From contig JAHIUW010000036.1 in NCBI GenBank assembly GCA_018816865.1, positions 62,001 through 126,000 of the forward strand: 64,000 bases of DNA, in the 5' to 3' direction. Every line of letters begins with the position of its first letter. Position 1 is the stretch's first letter. This DNA is from Pseudomonadota bacterium (GTDB lineage: Bacteria > Desulfobacterota > Desulfovibrionia > Desulfovibrionales > Desulfovibrionaceae). The position numbers and the translations under genes were made by a program. Shown here in pieces: positions 7,805 through 15,037 of this stretch. The notes beneath the pieces are model-generated. The model ran no database searches and had not been told where the DNA came from. It saw nothing but the letters and a program-made list of their open reading frames with translations.

Positions 7805-9913
7805 CTATCCGCCCGAACACAACGTAACGCGCACATCGGCCACCACCGCCCCCTCATGATTGACCAGCACGGGGTTGAATTCGGCCTCGTAGATCTCCGG
7901 AAAATCCTGGGCCAGTTGGGACATGGTCAGCAGGATGTCCTCGATGGTCTTGAAATCAACGGGCGGCTCGCCGCGCACCCCCCGCAGCAGCGGGTAGGAC
8001 TTGATCTCGCGGATCATCTCCGCCGCGTCATCCATGGAGAGCGGTGCCAGCCTGAAGGCAATGTCCTTCAGGACCTCCACGTAGATGCCGCCCAGGCCAA
8101 ACATGATCAGTGCCCCGAACTGCGCGTCCCGCTTGAAGCCGATGATGACTTCCTTGGAGCCCTTGGGCGCCATGGACTGCACAAGACAGCCGGTGATGGC
8201 GGCATCCTTGCGCAACCTGGCAGCTCGCGAGGTAATGTCCAGAAAGGCGCTGCGCACGGCGGCCTCATCCTCCAGGCCCACACGCACGCCACCCACGTCC
8301 GACTTGTGCGAGATATCCTGGGAGGCGATCTTCAGGACCACGGGGTAGCCGATGCGCTTGGCGGCCTTGACGGCCGCATCGGAGGTCCGCGCCAGCTCGG
8401 TTTGCGGCACGGGCAGCTCGTAGGCCTTGAGCAGGTCCTGGGCCTGAAATTCCACGATCTCCACACAGCCCTTGTCACGGGCGGCATCCAGGACCTTGGC
8501 CGCCCGGGTCTTGTCGCGACGGTAACAGACGCCCACGGGTGCAGGACGATGACGCCAGAGATGGTACTTGTACATGGCCTCGATGCTGCGGATGGCAGGT
8601 TCCGGAAAGGCGTAGCACGGAATCCCGGCCTGCTGCAGCAGCTTGCGCCCCGGGGCCACGCGCTGCTGCCCCATGAAACAGGCGAACACTGGCTTGCCGC
8701 AGCCCTTGGTGACGTCGATGATGGCCTGGGCCGTGGCCTCGATCTCGGCCGAGGCCGTGGGCGTGAGCATCACCAGGATGGAGTTGACCAGCTCGTCCCT
8801 GACCACGGCCTCCAGGGCCACGCGGTAACGCGCCGCATCGGCGTCACCGATGATGTCCACGGGGTTGTAGAGCGAGGCAAAGGGCGGCAAGGCCTGCCGC
8901 AGGGTGTCCACGGTCTTGCCCGTGAGCGTACCCATGAGCAGGGCCGATTCCTCAGTCACGTCCGCGGCCATGATGCCCGGCCCGCCGGAGTTGGTGACAA
9001 TGACCAGATTCGGTCCTGTGGGCAAGGGCTGGGTGGAAAAGGCCTGGGCCAGATTGAAGAGCATGGCCACGTCGCGGACACGGATGATGCCCGCCTGGTT
9101 GAAAGCCGCGCTATAGGCCTGCTCCGACCCGGCCATGGCACCGGTATGGCTGGAGGCCGCCTTGGCTCCGGCAGCGGTGGTGCCCGACTTGATCATGATC
9201 ACCGGCTTGTCCATCGTGACCTCGCGGGCCACGCGGGCAAAGCGTTGCCCGTCCTCCACGCTTTCGACATAGCCCAGGATGACCTGGGTCTCGGGGTCGT
9301 CGCGCAGGTAGTCCAGCATATCCGACTCGTCTAGCACGGCCTTGTTGCCCAGGCTCACGAACTTGGAAAAACCGATGTTCTCGCCCAGTGCCCAGTCCAG
9401 AATGGCCGTGCACAGTGCGCCGGATTGAGAGAAAAAGGCGATATTGCCCTTGGGCGGGGTGCCCGCGGCAAAGGTGGCGTTCAGGCCGGGACCCGTGTTA
9501 TTAAGTCCAAGGCAGTTGGGGCCCAGCAAGGCCATGCCGTAACGGGCGGCCACCTCCTTGAGTTGCTGTTCGAGTTGATAGCCCTCGTGCCCGACTTCCT
9601 TGAAGCCTGCCGTGATGACGATCACCGCCCGGGTCGAAAGCTTGCCCAACTCCTCCAGGGCCTGGATCACGAATTTCGGCGGGATGCAGACCACCGCCAG
9701 ATCCAGCGCAGGGGGCAACTCGGCAATGGAGGCCACGCAGGGCAGCCCGAGGATCTCGCCCGCTTTGGGGTTGACCGGCAGAATGCGCCCCTGGTAACCG
9801 GCCTCCAGCAGATTGGAGACAACGCTGTATCCGACCTTGCCGGGTGTACCCGAGGCGCCGACGACGGCAACCGCCTGTGGATTGAACAATGCATTGAGAC
9901 TGGCTTCCGACAT
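7805..9913 (-). CDS. ADP-forming acetate-CoA ligase, fused alpha-beta chain
   Basis: 702 residues. The N-terminal half has the CoA-binding fold ([17 protein letters not shown]) and succinyl-CoA-synthetase-like domains with the phospho-His loop SSHTGAMAG; the C-terminal half is an ATP-grasp domain ([27 protein letters not shown]). The enzyme turns acetyl-CoA, ADP and phosphate into acetate, ATP and CoA, a substrate-level phosphorylation step typical of anaerobes. ATG at 9913 is preferred (GGAG 10 bases upstream); a TTG two codons earlier is possible. The start lies only 26 bp from the divergent rnc start. The BioD/DRTGG gene downstream is probably co-transcribed. Confidence 0.93.
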   Translation of the reverse strand: MSEASLNALFNPQAVAVVGASGTPGKVGYSVVSNLLEAGYQGRILPVNPKAGEILGLPCVASIAELPPALDLAVVCIPPKFVIQALEELGKLSTRAVIVITAGFKEVGHEGYQLEQQLKEVAARYGMALLGPNCLGLNNTGPGLNATFAAGTPPKGNIAFFSQSGALCTAILDWALGENIGFSKFVSLGNKAVLDESDMLDYLRDDPETQVILGYVESVEDGQRFARVAREVTMDKPVIMIKSGTTAAGAKAASSHTGAMAGSEQAYSAAFNQAGIIRVRDVAMLFNLAQAFSTQPLPTGPNLVIVTNSGGPGIMAADVTEESALLMGTLTGKTVDTLRQALPPFASLYNPVDIIGDADAARYRVALEAVVRDELVNSILVMLTPTASAEIEATAQAIIDVTKGCGKPVFACFMGQQRVAPGRKLLQQAGIPCYAFPEPAIRSIEAMYKYHLWRHRPAPVGVCYRRDKTRAAKVLDAARDKGCVEIVEFQAQDLLKAYELPVPQTELARTSDAAVKAAKRIGYPVVLKIASQDISHKSDVGGVRVGLEDEAAVRSAFLDITSRAARLRKDAAITGCLVQSMAPKGSKEVIIGFKRDAQFGALIMFGLGGIYVEVLKDIAFRLAPLSMDDAAEMIREIKSYPLLRGVRGEPPVDFKTIEDILLTMSQLAQDFPEIYEAEFNPVLVNHEGAVVADVRVTLCSGG

Positions 9914-9939
9914 ACCCAATATTCTCCAGGAGGAACGAG

Positions 9940-10638
9940 ATGAAGCAGAATTTAGAGGCCTTGCAAGAAGTTATTTCGCATCGGTTTTCTCAAGTCAAGC
10001 TCCTTCGCACGGCCTTGACCCACAGTTCCTTCGCCAACGAGAGTCCCGATGCCAACTCGGACAACGAACGCCTGGAGTATCTCGGAGATGCGGTGCTGGA
10101 GCTCTGCATGTCCGAGATACTCTACCGCAAGTTTCCCGAAGCCCCGGAAGGCTCGTTGACCCGCATGCGCGCGCGGCTGGTCAGCGAACCCGCCCTGGCG
10201 GACGTGGCCCGCGACCTGGGACTGAGCGAACTGCTTTTTCTGGGGAAGGGCGAGGAAAGCCAAGGGGGGCGGGAAAGAAATTCCCTGCTGTCCGATGCGC
10301 TGGAGGCCATCTTCGGGGCGGTGTTCATGGACGGAGGATACGCCGCAGCCCAGATCGTAGTGGCCAAGGTCTTCGCGTCCCGGCTGCCCGAGATGCACGA
10401 CATCCGCCGTCGCAAGGACTCCAAGAGCAGCCTGCAGGAGCTGACCCAGGAACGCTTCAAGGAGCGCCCCGTGTACTTCCTGAAGAGCAGCGAAGGCCCG
10501 GAACACGCCAAGAATTTCGAGGTGGAAGTACTGCTTCCCGAAGGCACCCGGATCGTCGCCCAGGGCCAGAACATGAAGCAGGCCGAGCAGAATGCCGCGG
10601 CCAAGGCTTTGACTTTTCTGGGTGAAAAAACCAACTGA
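9940..10638 (+). CDS. rnc: Ribonuclease III
   Basis: 232 residues, normal length. The N-terminal nuclease domain has the signature [14 protein letters not shown], with catalytic Glu and Asp, and the second acidic site in [18 protein letters not shown]. The C-terminal double-stranded-RNA-binding domain spans about residues 158-228 (SLQELTQ, then [12 protein letters not shown]). It processes rRNA precursors and structured mRNAs. A strong AGGAGG precedes the ATG at 9940. It diverges from the acetate-CoA ligase gene across only 26 bp, so its promoter must overlap that gene. The 3' end faces flagellin; a hairpin at 10706-10731 lies between them but lacks a T-run. Confidence 0.96.
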   Translation: MKQNLEALQEVISHRFSQVKLLRTALTHSSFANESPDANSDNERLEYLGDAVLELCMSEILYRKFPEAPEGSLTRMRARLVSEPALADVARDLGLSELLFLGKGEESQGGRERNSLLSDALEAIFGAVFMDGGYAAAQIVVAKVFASRLPEMHDIRRRKDSKSSLQELTQERFKERPVYFLKSSEGPEHAKNFEVEVLLPEGTRIVAQGQNMKQAEQNAAAKALTFLGEKTN

Positions 10639-10787
10639 GATCCCCAGCCTGCGCCGGACCACTCAGACTCACTGCCGTGAAGGATGCAGCTGGCAGCGTA
10701 TTCAACGGGGGAGCCCTTGCGGACTCCCCCGGGATACGTCTTTGGCCGCGTCATGAGCGCGTTAATCGGCCCTAGGCCGCGCGGTCA

Positions 10788-11705
10788 TTAACCACCGCCG
10801 ATGAGCTGCATCGCCAGTCTGGGCAGAGAGTTGGCCTGGGCCAGCATTGCCGTGGCGGACTGCGTCAGGATCTGGTTGCGGACGAACTCGGTCATTTCCA
10901 GGGCCACGTCCACATCGGAGATACGGGATTCAGCAGCCGAAAGGTTCTCGGCCTGAATCTGCAGGTTGGTGATCGTGTTCTCCAGACGGTTCTGGATCGC
11001 ACCAAGGTTGGCGCGGATCTTGTCCTTGGAGATGATGGCCTGGTCCAGGGCAGCCAGGGCCGCCTGCGCCAGGGACTGGGTGGAGATGCTCTGGCCGCCG
11101 ACAAAGTTGCCGCCCAGTGCATCCGAACCGAGTCCAAGACCGAAGTGGGACGCCGTGGCCCCGCCGATGGAGATGAAATAGTAATCCTCGGAAGAGTCGT
11201 TGCCCGTTCCGAAATGAATCTTCATGGGGCCGGTGGGCTGCATGCCGGTACCGTTATGGTCCGTGGGGATGGTGCCCGAGAGGGTACCGTCCAGCAGATG
11301 CACCTGGTTGAAGTCCGTGGCCAGTGCGATTCGGGTAATTTCCGAGGCCATAGCCTGGTATTCCGAGTCGATGATCAGACGCTGGTCCGAGTTGTAGGTA
11401 CCGGTGGCCGCCTGTTCTGCAAGCTCCTTCATGCGAATGAGCTTTTCATCAATGACCTGCAACGCGCCATCAGCCGTCTGCACCATGGAAATGGCGTCGT
11501 TGGCGTTGCGTACGCCCTGGTGAAGGGTTTGGATGTCGGAGCGCATCAGCTCGCGAATCGCCAATCCAGCGGCGTCGTCGGCGGCAGTGCCAACTCGCAG
11601 ACCGGAAGACAGCCGCCTGGTGGACGTCGAAAGCCTTCCATAGCTCTCGTTCAGATTCCGAGCGGCATTCATTGCCATCAAGTTGTGGTTAATGACCAAA
11701 GACAT
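10788..11705 (-). CDS. fliC: Flagellin
   Basis: 305 residues, a compact flagellin. The D0/D1 N-terminal part (SLVINHNLMAMNAARNL, LSSGLRVGTAADDAAGLAI) and C-terminal part (ENLSAAESRISDVDVALEM, LAQANSLPRLAMQLI) are well conserved; the surface-exposed middle is short. It is secreted by the flagellar type III system and builds the filament. It is monocistronic on the minus strand, with a sigma-54 promoter 39 bases upstream and an SD-in-loop leader hairpin that resembles a CsrA target. Ser/Thr residues in the middle could be glycosylated by the enzymes at 17157-20285. The symbol follows general usage; fla or flaB would also be used. Confidence 0.96.
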   Translation of the reverse strand: MSLVINHNLMAMNAARNLNESYGRLSTSTRRLSSGLRVGTAADDAAGLAIRELMRSDIQTLHQGVRNANDAISMVQTADGALQVIDEKLIRMKELAEQAATGTYNSDQRLIIDSEYQAMASEITRIALATDFNQVHLLDGTLSGTIPTDHNGTGMQPTGPMKIHFGTGNDSSEDYYFISIGGATASHFGLGLGSDALGGNFVGGQSISTQSLAQAALAALDQAIISKDKIRANLGAIQNRLENTITNLQIQAENLSAAESRISDVDVALEMTEFVRNQILTQSATAMLAQANSLPRLAMQLIGGG

Positions 11706-11708
11706 ATC

Positions 11709-11728
11709 TCAAAACCTCCTTGTTTTGA
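11709..11728 (-). promoter_or_regulatory. Leader hairpin with the flagellin Shine-Dalgarno in its loop (possible CsrA site)
   Basis: On the coding strand TCAAAAC and GTTTTGA form a perfect 7-bp inverted repeat whose 6-nt loop is AAGGAG, the Shine-Dalgarno itself, 3-4 bases before the ATG. A-N-GGA displayed in a hairpin loop is the known recognition shape of CsrA, and flagellin mRNAs of Bacillus (hag) and Campylobacter (flaA) are known CsrA targets antagonised by FliW. The structure is seen; CsrA control here is inferred. Neither csrA nor fliW is in the window. Confidence 0.6.
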
Positions 11729-11743
11729 CTTACCTTTCCCTAA

Positions 11744-11758
11744 GCAATCACAGTGCCA
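11744..11758 (-). promoter_or_regulatory. Sigma-54 promoter of the flagellin gene
   Basis: On the minus strand TGGCAC-TGTGA-TTGC, a perfect match to the -24/-12 consensus with GG and GC 10 bases apart. The expected transcription start is near 11732, giving a short leader (about 27 nt) that consists almost wholly of the SD hairpin. Confidence 0.9.
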
Positions 11759-11963
11759 AACACATAAACTTCAATTATTACAGGGCATTAATGTCTAGAC
11801 ATTGTCTAAATGATGCATCTTTTTCAAAGAGATGGACTATTTTTCCCCGATCTCATCCTTCACAATTCTTGATCATCTTCACCCAACGGGCTGAAACAAT
11901 TCCATTCTCCTGTTCCCCACAGCCCTGTTCCAGACCATTACGGACACGATTTGATCAGCACCC

Positions 11964-11990
11964 TAAAGAAAGGGCCAAAAGGTCCGATAA
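11964..11990 (+). promoter_or_regulatory. Sigma-28 (FliA) promoter of flaG
   Basis: TAAAGAAA-N11-TCCGATAA, close to the enterobacterial sigma-28 consensus TAAAGTTT-N11-GCCGATAA. It lies about 55 bases before the FlaG start. The 340-base divergent region 11706-12045 therefore holds a sigma-54 element for flagellin and a sigma-28 element for flaG; no gene is seen in it and it is visibly AT-rich. Confidence 0.8.
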
Positions 11991-12045
11991 CGAGACTGAG
12001 AGTAGTGATACTAGATGCTCCAATGCGGCATCAGGGAGAAGGACG

Positions 12046-12423
12046 ATGGAATACGCAACCATTCAGCTCGTGGCACAAGATGGCTATGGAAAGAATTTCC
12101 GCATCCAGAAGGATGCGGGCGCACAGTTGCGGCCCGTTGCGGAATCCAACACCGAGCCTCGCACGGCGGAGGCCCAGTCGGCCGCAGCCAGGCCTGTCGA
12201 CACGCTGCTGAAAATGACGGCACCCGTGGAGCGGTTCATGCAATCCGTGGGCGTGACCATCAAGTTTCACATCAACGAGGAAACCGAACAGATCCAGGCC
12301 GAGGTCAAGAGCGCGGACGGAGAAAAGACCATCCGCAAAATTCCCTCCGACGAGATCATGAAGCTTGCCGCATCCATCAAGGAGCTCACCGATTCCGAGC
12401 ACCTGGTGAGCAAGACCCTCTGA
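12046..12423 (+). CDS. flaG: FlaG family protein
   Basis: 125 residues. The C-terminal two thirds (about 45-125) match FlaG: FMQSVGVTIKFHINEETEQIQAEV-type strands, then a conserved IRKIPSDEIMKL helix. FlaG proteins influence flagellar filament length in polar flagellates; the biochemical role is not settled. The start is the ATG at 12046 behind GGGAGAAGG; a longer in-frame reading upstream runs through the promoter and is rejected. It is divergent from flagellin, with a sigma-28 promoter and a terminator directly after it. Confidence 0.9.
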   Translation: MEYATIQLVAQDGYGKNFRIQKDAGAQLRPVAESNTEPRTAEAQSAAARPVDTLLKMTAPVERFMQSVGVTIKFHINEETEQIQAEVKSADGEKTIRKIPSDEIMKLAASIKELTDSEHLVSKTL

Positions 12424-12452
12424 CGCCCCTCTCCTCTCCGCGAGCACGAACA

Positions 12453-12485
12453 AAAACGCCCCCGGCATCCTGCCTGGGGCGTTTT
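12453..12485. terminator. Bidirectional terminator between flaG and flgE copy 2
   Basis: AAAACGCCCC (12453-12462) pairs with GGGGCGTTTT (12476-12485) across a 13-nt loop. The T-run on the plus strand ends flaG; the A-run at the left arm gives a T-run on the minus strand for the hook operon. Confidence 0.85.
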
Positions 12486-12494
12486 GTTGTCTCT

Positions 12495-12518
12495 GTGCCC
12501 GGCCAAGAGGCCGGGCAC
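12495..12518. other. Second hairpin next to the flaG/flgE terminator
   Basis: GTGCCCGGCC (12495-12504), loop AAGA, GGCCGGGCAC (12509-12518): a perfect 10-bp stem without a T-run. On the minus strand it lies between the flgE stop and the terminator and would be the first stable structure in the 3' UTR, perhaps protecting the hook mRNA. Confidence 0.6.
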
Positions 12519-12564
12519 CGGGTTATGGTGAAGGAGATCGGTTATGTGTGCTTCGTTAATTGCC

Positions 12565-14181
12565 CTAGCGCTTCAGCTGGATCACGGTCATGAGCATGTT
12601 GTCCGTGGTGGAGATGACCTTGGAGTTGGCCTGGAAACCACGCTCGCAGGTGATCATCTTCACGAACTCCGTGGCGATGTCCACGTTGGACTGCTCCAGG
12701 GAGTTGGAGGCGATGCTGCCAAGACCGTTGGCATTGGCGGGGCCGGGCGTGGCCTCGCCGGACTCCCGGGTCTGGGAGAAGAGATTCGAGCCCTCTCTGC
12801 GCATGCCCCACTTGTTGACGAAGTCGTAGAGCGTGATCTGGTAGAGTTCGATGACCACGCCGTTGGAATATCGGCCCGTGAGGATGCCATCGCGGTCCAC
12901 CGAGACGTTCTGCAGGAAGCCGAAGGTATAGCCATCCTGAGACTGGAACTGGGTGGAGCTGGAGCCCGAGAAACTCGTGGTCGCGTTGGCGTTGACCTCG
13001 AGACCCGCGAATTCCGGCAGGTTGGCGATGGTCGTACCGATCAACGAGGCGTTAGCCACTGAACCGGTGGCCCAACCCGCGTTGGGCGAGGAGTTGGTCA
13101 ATCCGAAGTTGATGCCGATGTTGCGGGTATTGGATTCGTTGGTGGCGCTGGCCCCGGGCTGCCCTGAAAAGTTGGGGGTAAACACGGGCTGACCCTCGAC
13201 ATTGAACTGCGCCGCGGTCCACTGATCCAGGTTGCTCAGGTTGCCCGAAGCGCTGGAGAGCAGGGTAAAGGCGCTCTGGCTGCGGATCTGGCCGGAAGAG
13301 TCGAAGGTCATGGTGCCAATCATCATCATCCCGGCGACACCGGAGTTGGCCAGGGTCTGGCCGTCGATGATGCGCCCGTCCTCGGAGGGATCCACAGTGA
13401 CCATATATTCCCAGTAGCTCAGGCCGCCGGAGTTGGAGACATGGTCGTAGTACGTGGTCACATTGTGCGAGGATCCGCCTTCGTCGTAGACCTTGACGGT
13501 GCTCTGGTAGGCGTACTGGCTCTCACCGATGGGGGTGTCGCTCTGTCCATTCCAGGTCTCGAACATGGCGAAGAAGGGGTTGGTCGCGCTGGTGGTGTTG
13601 TTGTTGCCGTCCCGGGCGTCCAGGTTGGTGATCATCGTGATGTTGGTCGTGGCCCGGGGCTGCGCGGTGAAGCCTTCCAACTGGACATCCGTAGGCAAAC
13701 CAGAACCCTTGATGGCCGAGGCCACGCTGGAGCTGGAGGCGCCCGAACCGCCGGCCAGGGCCGTGGCCGTCGAGTTGTCGATGGCCCAACCCTGGAGCAC
13801 GTACCCGTGCGGATCCACCAAGTAGCCGTCCTTGTTGAAACGGAAGTTGCCGGCGCGAGTGTAGTAGGCCCCCTCCTCGCCCAGCGGCGAGACCTTGAAG
13901 AACCCGCGACCGCCGATGGCCAGGTCAGTCGGTTCATTGGTGGTCTCGAAGGCCCCTTGACTGAAATCGGCATACACGGCACCGATGCCCACGCCACGGC
14001 CGACCTGAGCGGTTCCCGCAGCGGTGTTGATGTCCTGGCTGATAAAGTCCTCGAAATACATGCGGGCACCCTTGAAGCCCACCGTATTCACGTTGGCTAT
14101 ATTGTTGCCGATGACGCTCATCTTCTCGCCGTGGGCGCCCAGACCGGATACACCGGTCCACATTGATGCTGAAAGACCCAT
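12565..14181 (-). CDS. flgE: Flagellar hook protein FlgE, copy 2 (in the hook operon)
   Basis: 538 residues. The N-terminus (SMWTGVSGLGAHGEKMSVI, NNIANVNTVGFKG) and C-terminus (NSLEQSNVDIATEFVKMI, ERGFQANSKVISTTD) match copy 1 at 5033-6559 almost motif for motif; the middle differs and is longer. It sits last in fliK-flgD-flgE, the standard hook module, so I take it as the main hook subunit. ATG at 14181 has GGAGG 7 bases upstream. A 117-base gap without an ORF separates it from flgD; no clear promoter is seen there. Confidence 0.95.
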   Translation of the reverse strand: MGLSASMWTGVSGLGAHGEKMSVIGNNIANVNTVGFKGARMYFEDFISQDINTAAGTAQVGRGVGIGAVYADFSQGAFETTNEPTDLAIGGRGFFKVSPLGEEGAYYTRAGNFRFNKDGYLVDPHGYVLQGWAIDNSTATALAGGSGASSSSVASAIKGSGLPTDVQLEGFTAQPRATTNITMITNLDARDGNNNTTSATNPFFAMFETWNGQSDTPIGESQYAYQSTVKVYDEGGSSHNVTTYYDHVSNSGGLSYWEYMVTVDPSEDGRIIDGQTLANSGVAGMMMIGTMTFDSSGQIRSQSAFTLLSSASGNLSNLDQWTAAQFNVEGQPVFTPNFSGQPGASATNESNTRNIGINFGLTNSSPNAGWATGSVANASLIGTTIANLPEFAGLEVNANATTSFSGSSSTQFQSQDGYTFGFLQNVSVDRDGILTGRYSNGVVIELYQITLYDFVNKWGMRREGSNLFSQTRESGEATPGPANANGLGSIASNSLEQSNVDIATEFVKMITCERGFQANSKVISTTDNMLMTVIQLKR

Positions 14182-14298
14182 AACCGAACCTCCTTAGTCC
14201 TCATATTCCTTTGCCGCGGAAGACCCTGCCAAGACCCGTCCTCTTCCTGAGTAGCGACGTTGGAGACGAAAATTCCCTTTTCCGTGGCGCCCCCCTTC

Positions 14299-15018
14299 CT
14301 ATTCGGAAGAGGTATCGCCCGTATCGTCGGCCACCACGTTGGGAGCCACGACTTCCTTGACGTAGTTGAAGGCCACGACTCGCCCGTCGTCCAGGCGGAG
14401 ATAATGCATACCGCCATCGTACATGACACCCGCGACCCTGCCGCTGACCTCGGTCTGCGTGAGAATCGGAGATCCCTCGGCGTCCTCGGCAGCCAGCGCC
14501 ACATAGTAGGTGCCTTCGGTGAGCTTTTCGCCCTTCCAGTCCTTGCCGTCCCACACGTATTCGTGCTCGCCGGAGGCCTGGGCCCCCATCTCCACGGTGC
14601 GGACGATATTGCCATCCTTGTCGAAAATATTCGCGAACACGTTGGTCGCGTTGTCACCCAAGAGATAGTAGAGGCTGCTCACAGAGCCGTCGTCGTGGAT
14701 GCTCAGGTTGTCGCCCACCGCGCGGACATCCTTGCCGATGTAGGACGCGGCGTTGACCATCTGCTGCTGGGCAGTGGTCTTGGACAGCCCCCCGATACCC
14801 TCGTTGATCTGGGTCAACTGCTCAAGCTGCGAGAACTGCGCGAGTTCCCCGGTGAACTGATCGCCGTCCATGGGCTCCAGAGGATCCTGATGCTGCAACT
14901 GCGCGACGAGAAGGGTCAGGAAGTCTGTCTTGTCCATTTCGGACTTCCCCGTGTACTTCTCCATATTGAAGTCTTGTTCGGCTCTGCCCGTGATATGGCT
15001 GGAATCATAAACTTGCAT
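14299..15018 (-). CDS. flgD: Flagellar hook capping protein FlgD
   Basis: 239 residues. The N-terminal FlgD motif is clear (MDKTDFLTLLVAQLQHQDP, then PMDGDQFTGELAQFSQLEQL). The remainder is the FLG_D/Ig-like region with DKDGNIVRTVEMG and a C-terminal beta domain (GRVAGVMYDGGMHYLRLDDGRV). FlgD caps the growing hook and is needed for FlgE assembly. It starts 19 bases after the fliK stop, so they are co-transcribed. The C-terminus is acidic (DDTGDTSSE). Confidence 0.95.
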   Translation of the reverse strand: MQVYDSSHITGRAEQDFNMEKYTGKSEMDKTDFLTLLVAQLQHQDPLEPMDGDQFTGELAQFSQLEQLTQINEGIGGLSKTTAQQQMVNAASYIGKDVRAVGDNLSIHDDGSVSSLYYLLGDNATNVFANIFDKDGNIVRTVEMGAQASGEHEYVWDGKDWKGEKLTEGTYYVALAAEDAEGSPILTQTEVSGRVAGVMYDGGMHYLRLDDGRVVAFNYVKEVVAPNVVADDTGDTSSE

Positions 15019-15037
15019 GGTTCACCTCAGTCCTGTC

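Noticed and set aside
10706-10731. Hairpin CGGGGGAG/CTCCCCCG between rnc and fliC as a terminator
   Set aside because: Neither side has a T-run, so it does not qualify as an intrinsic terminator; it may still be a 3' structure.
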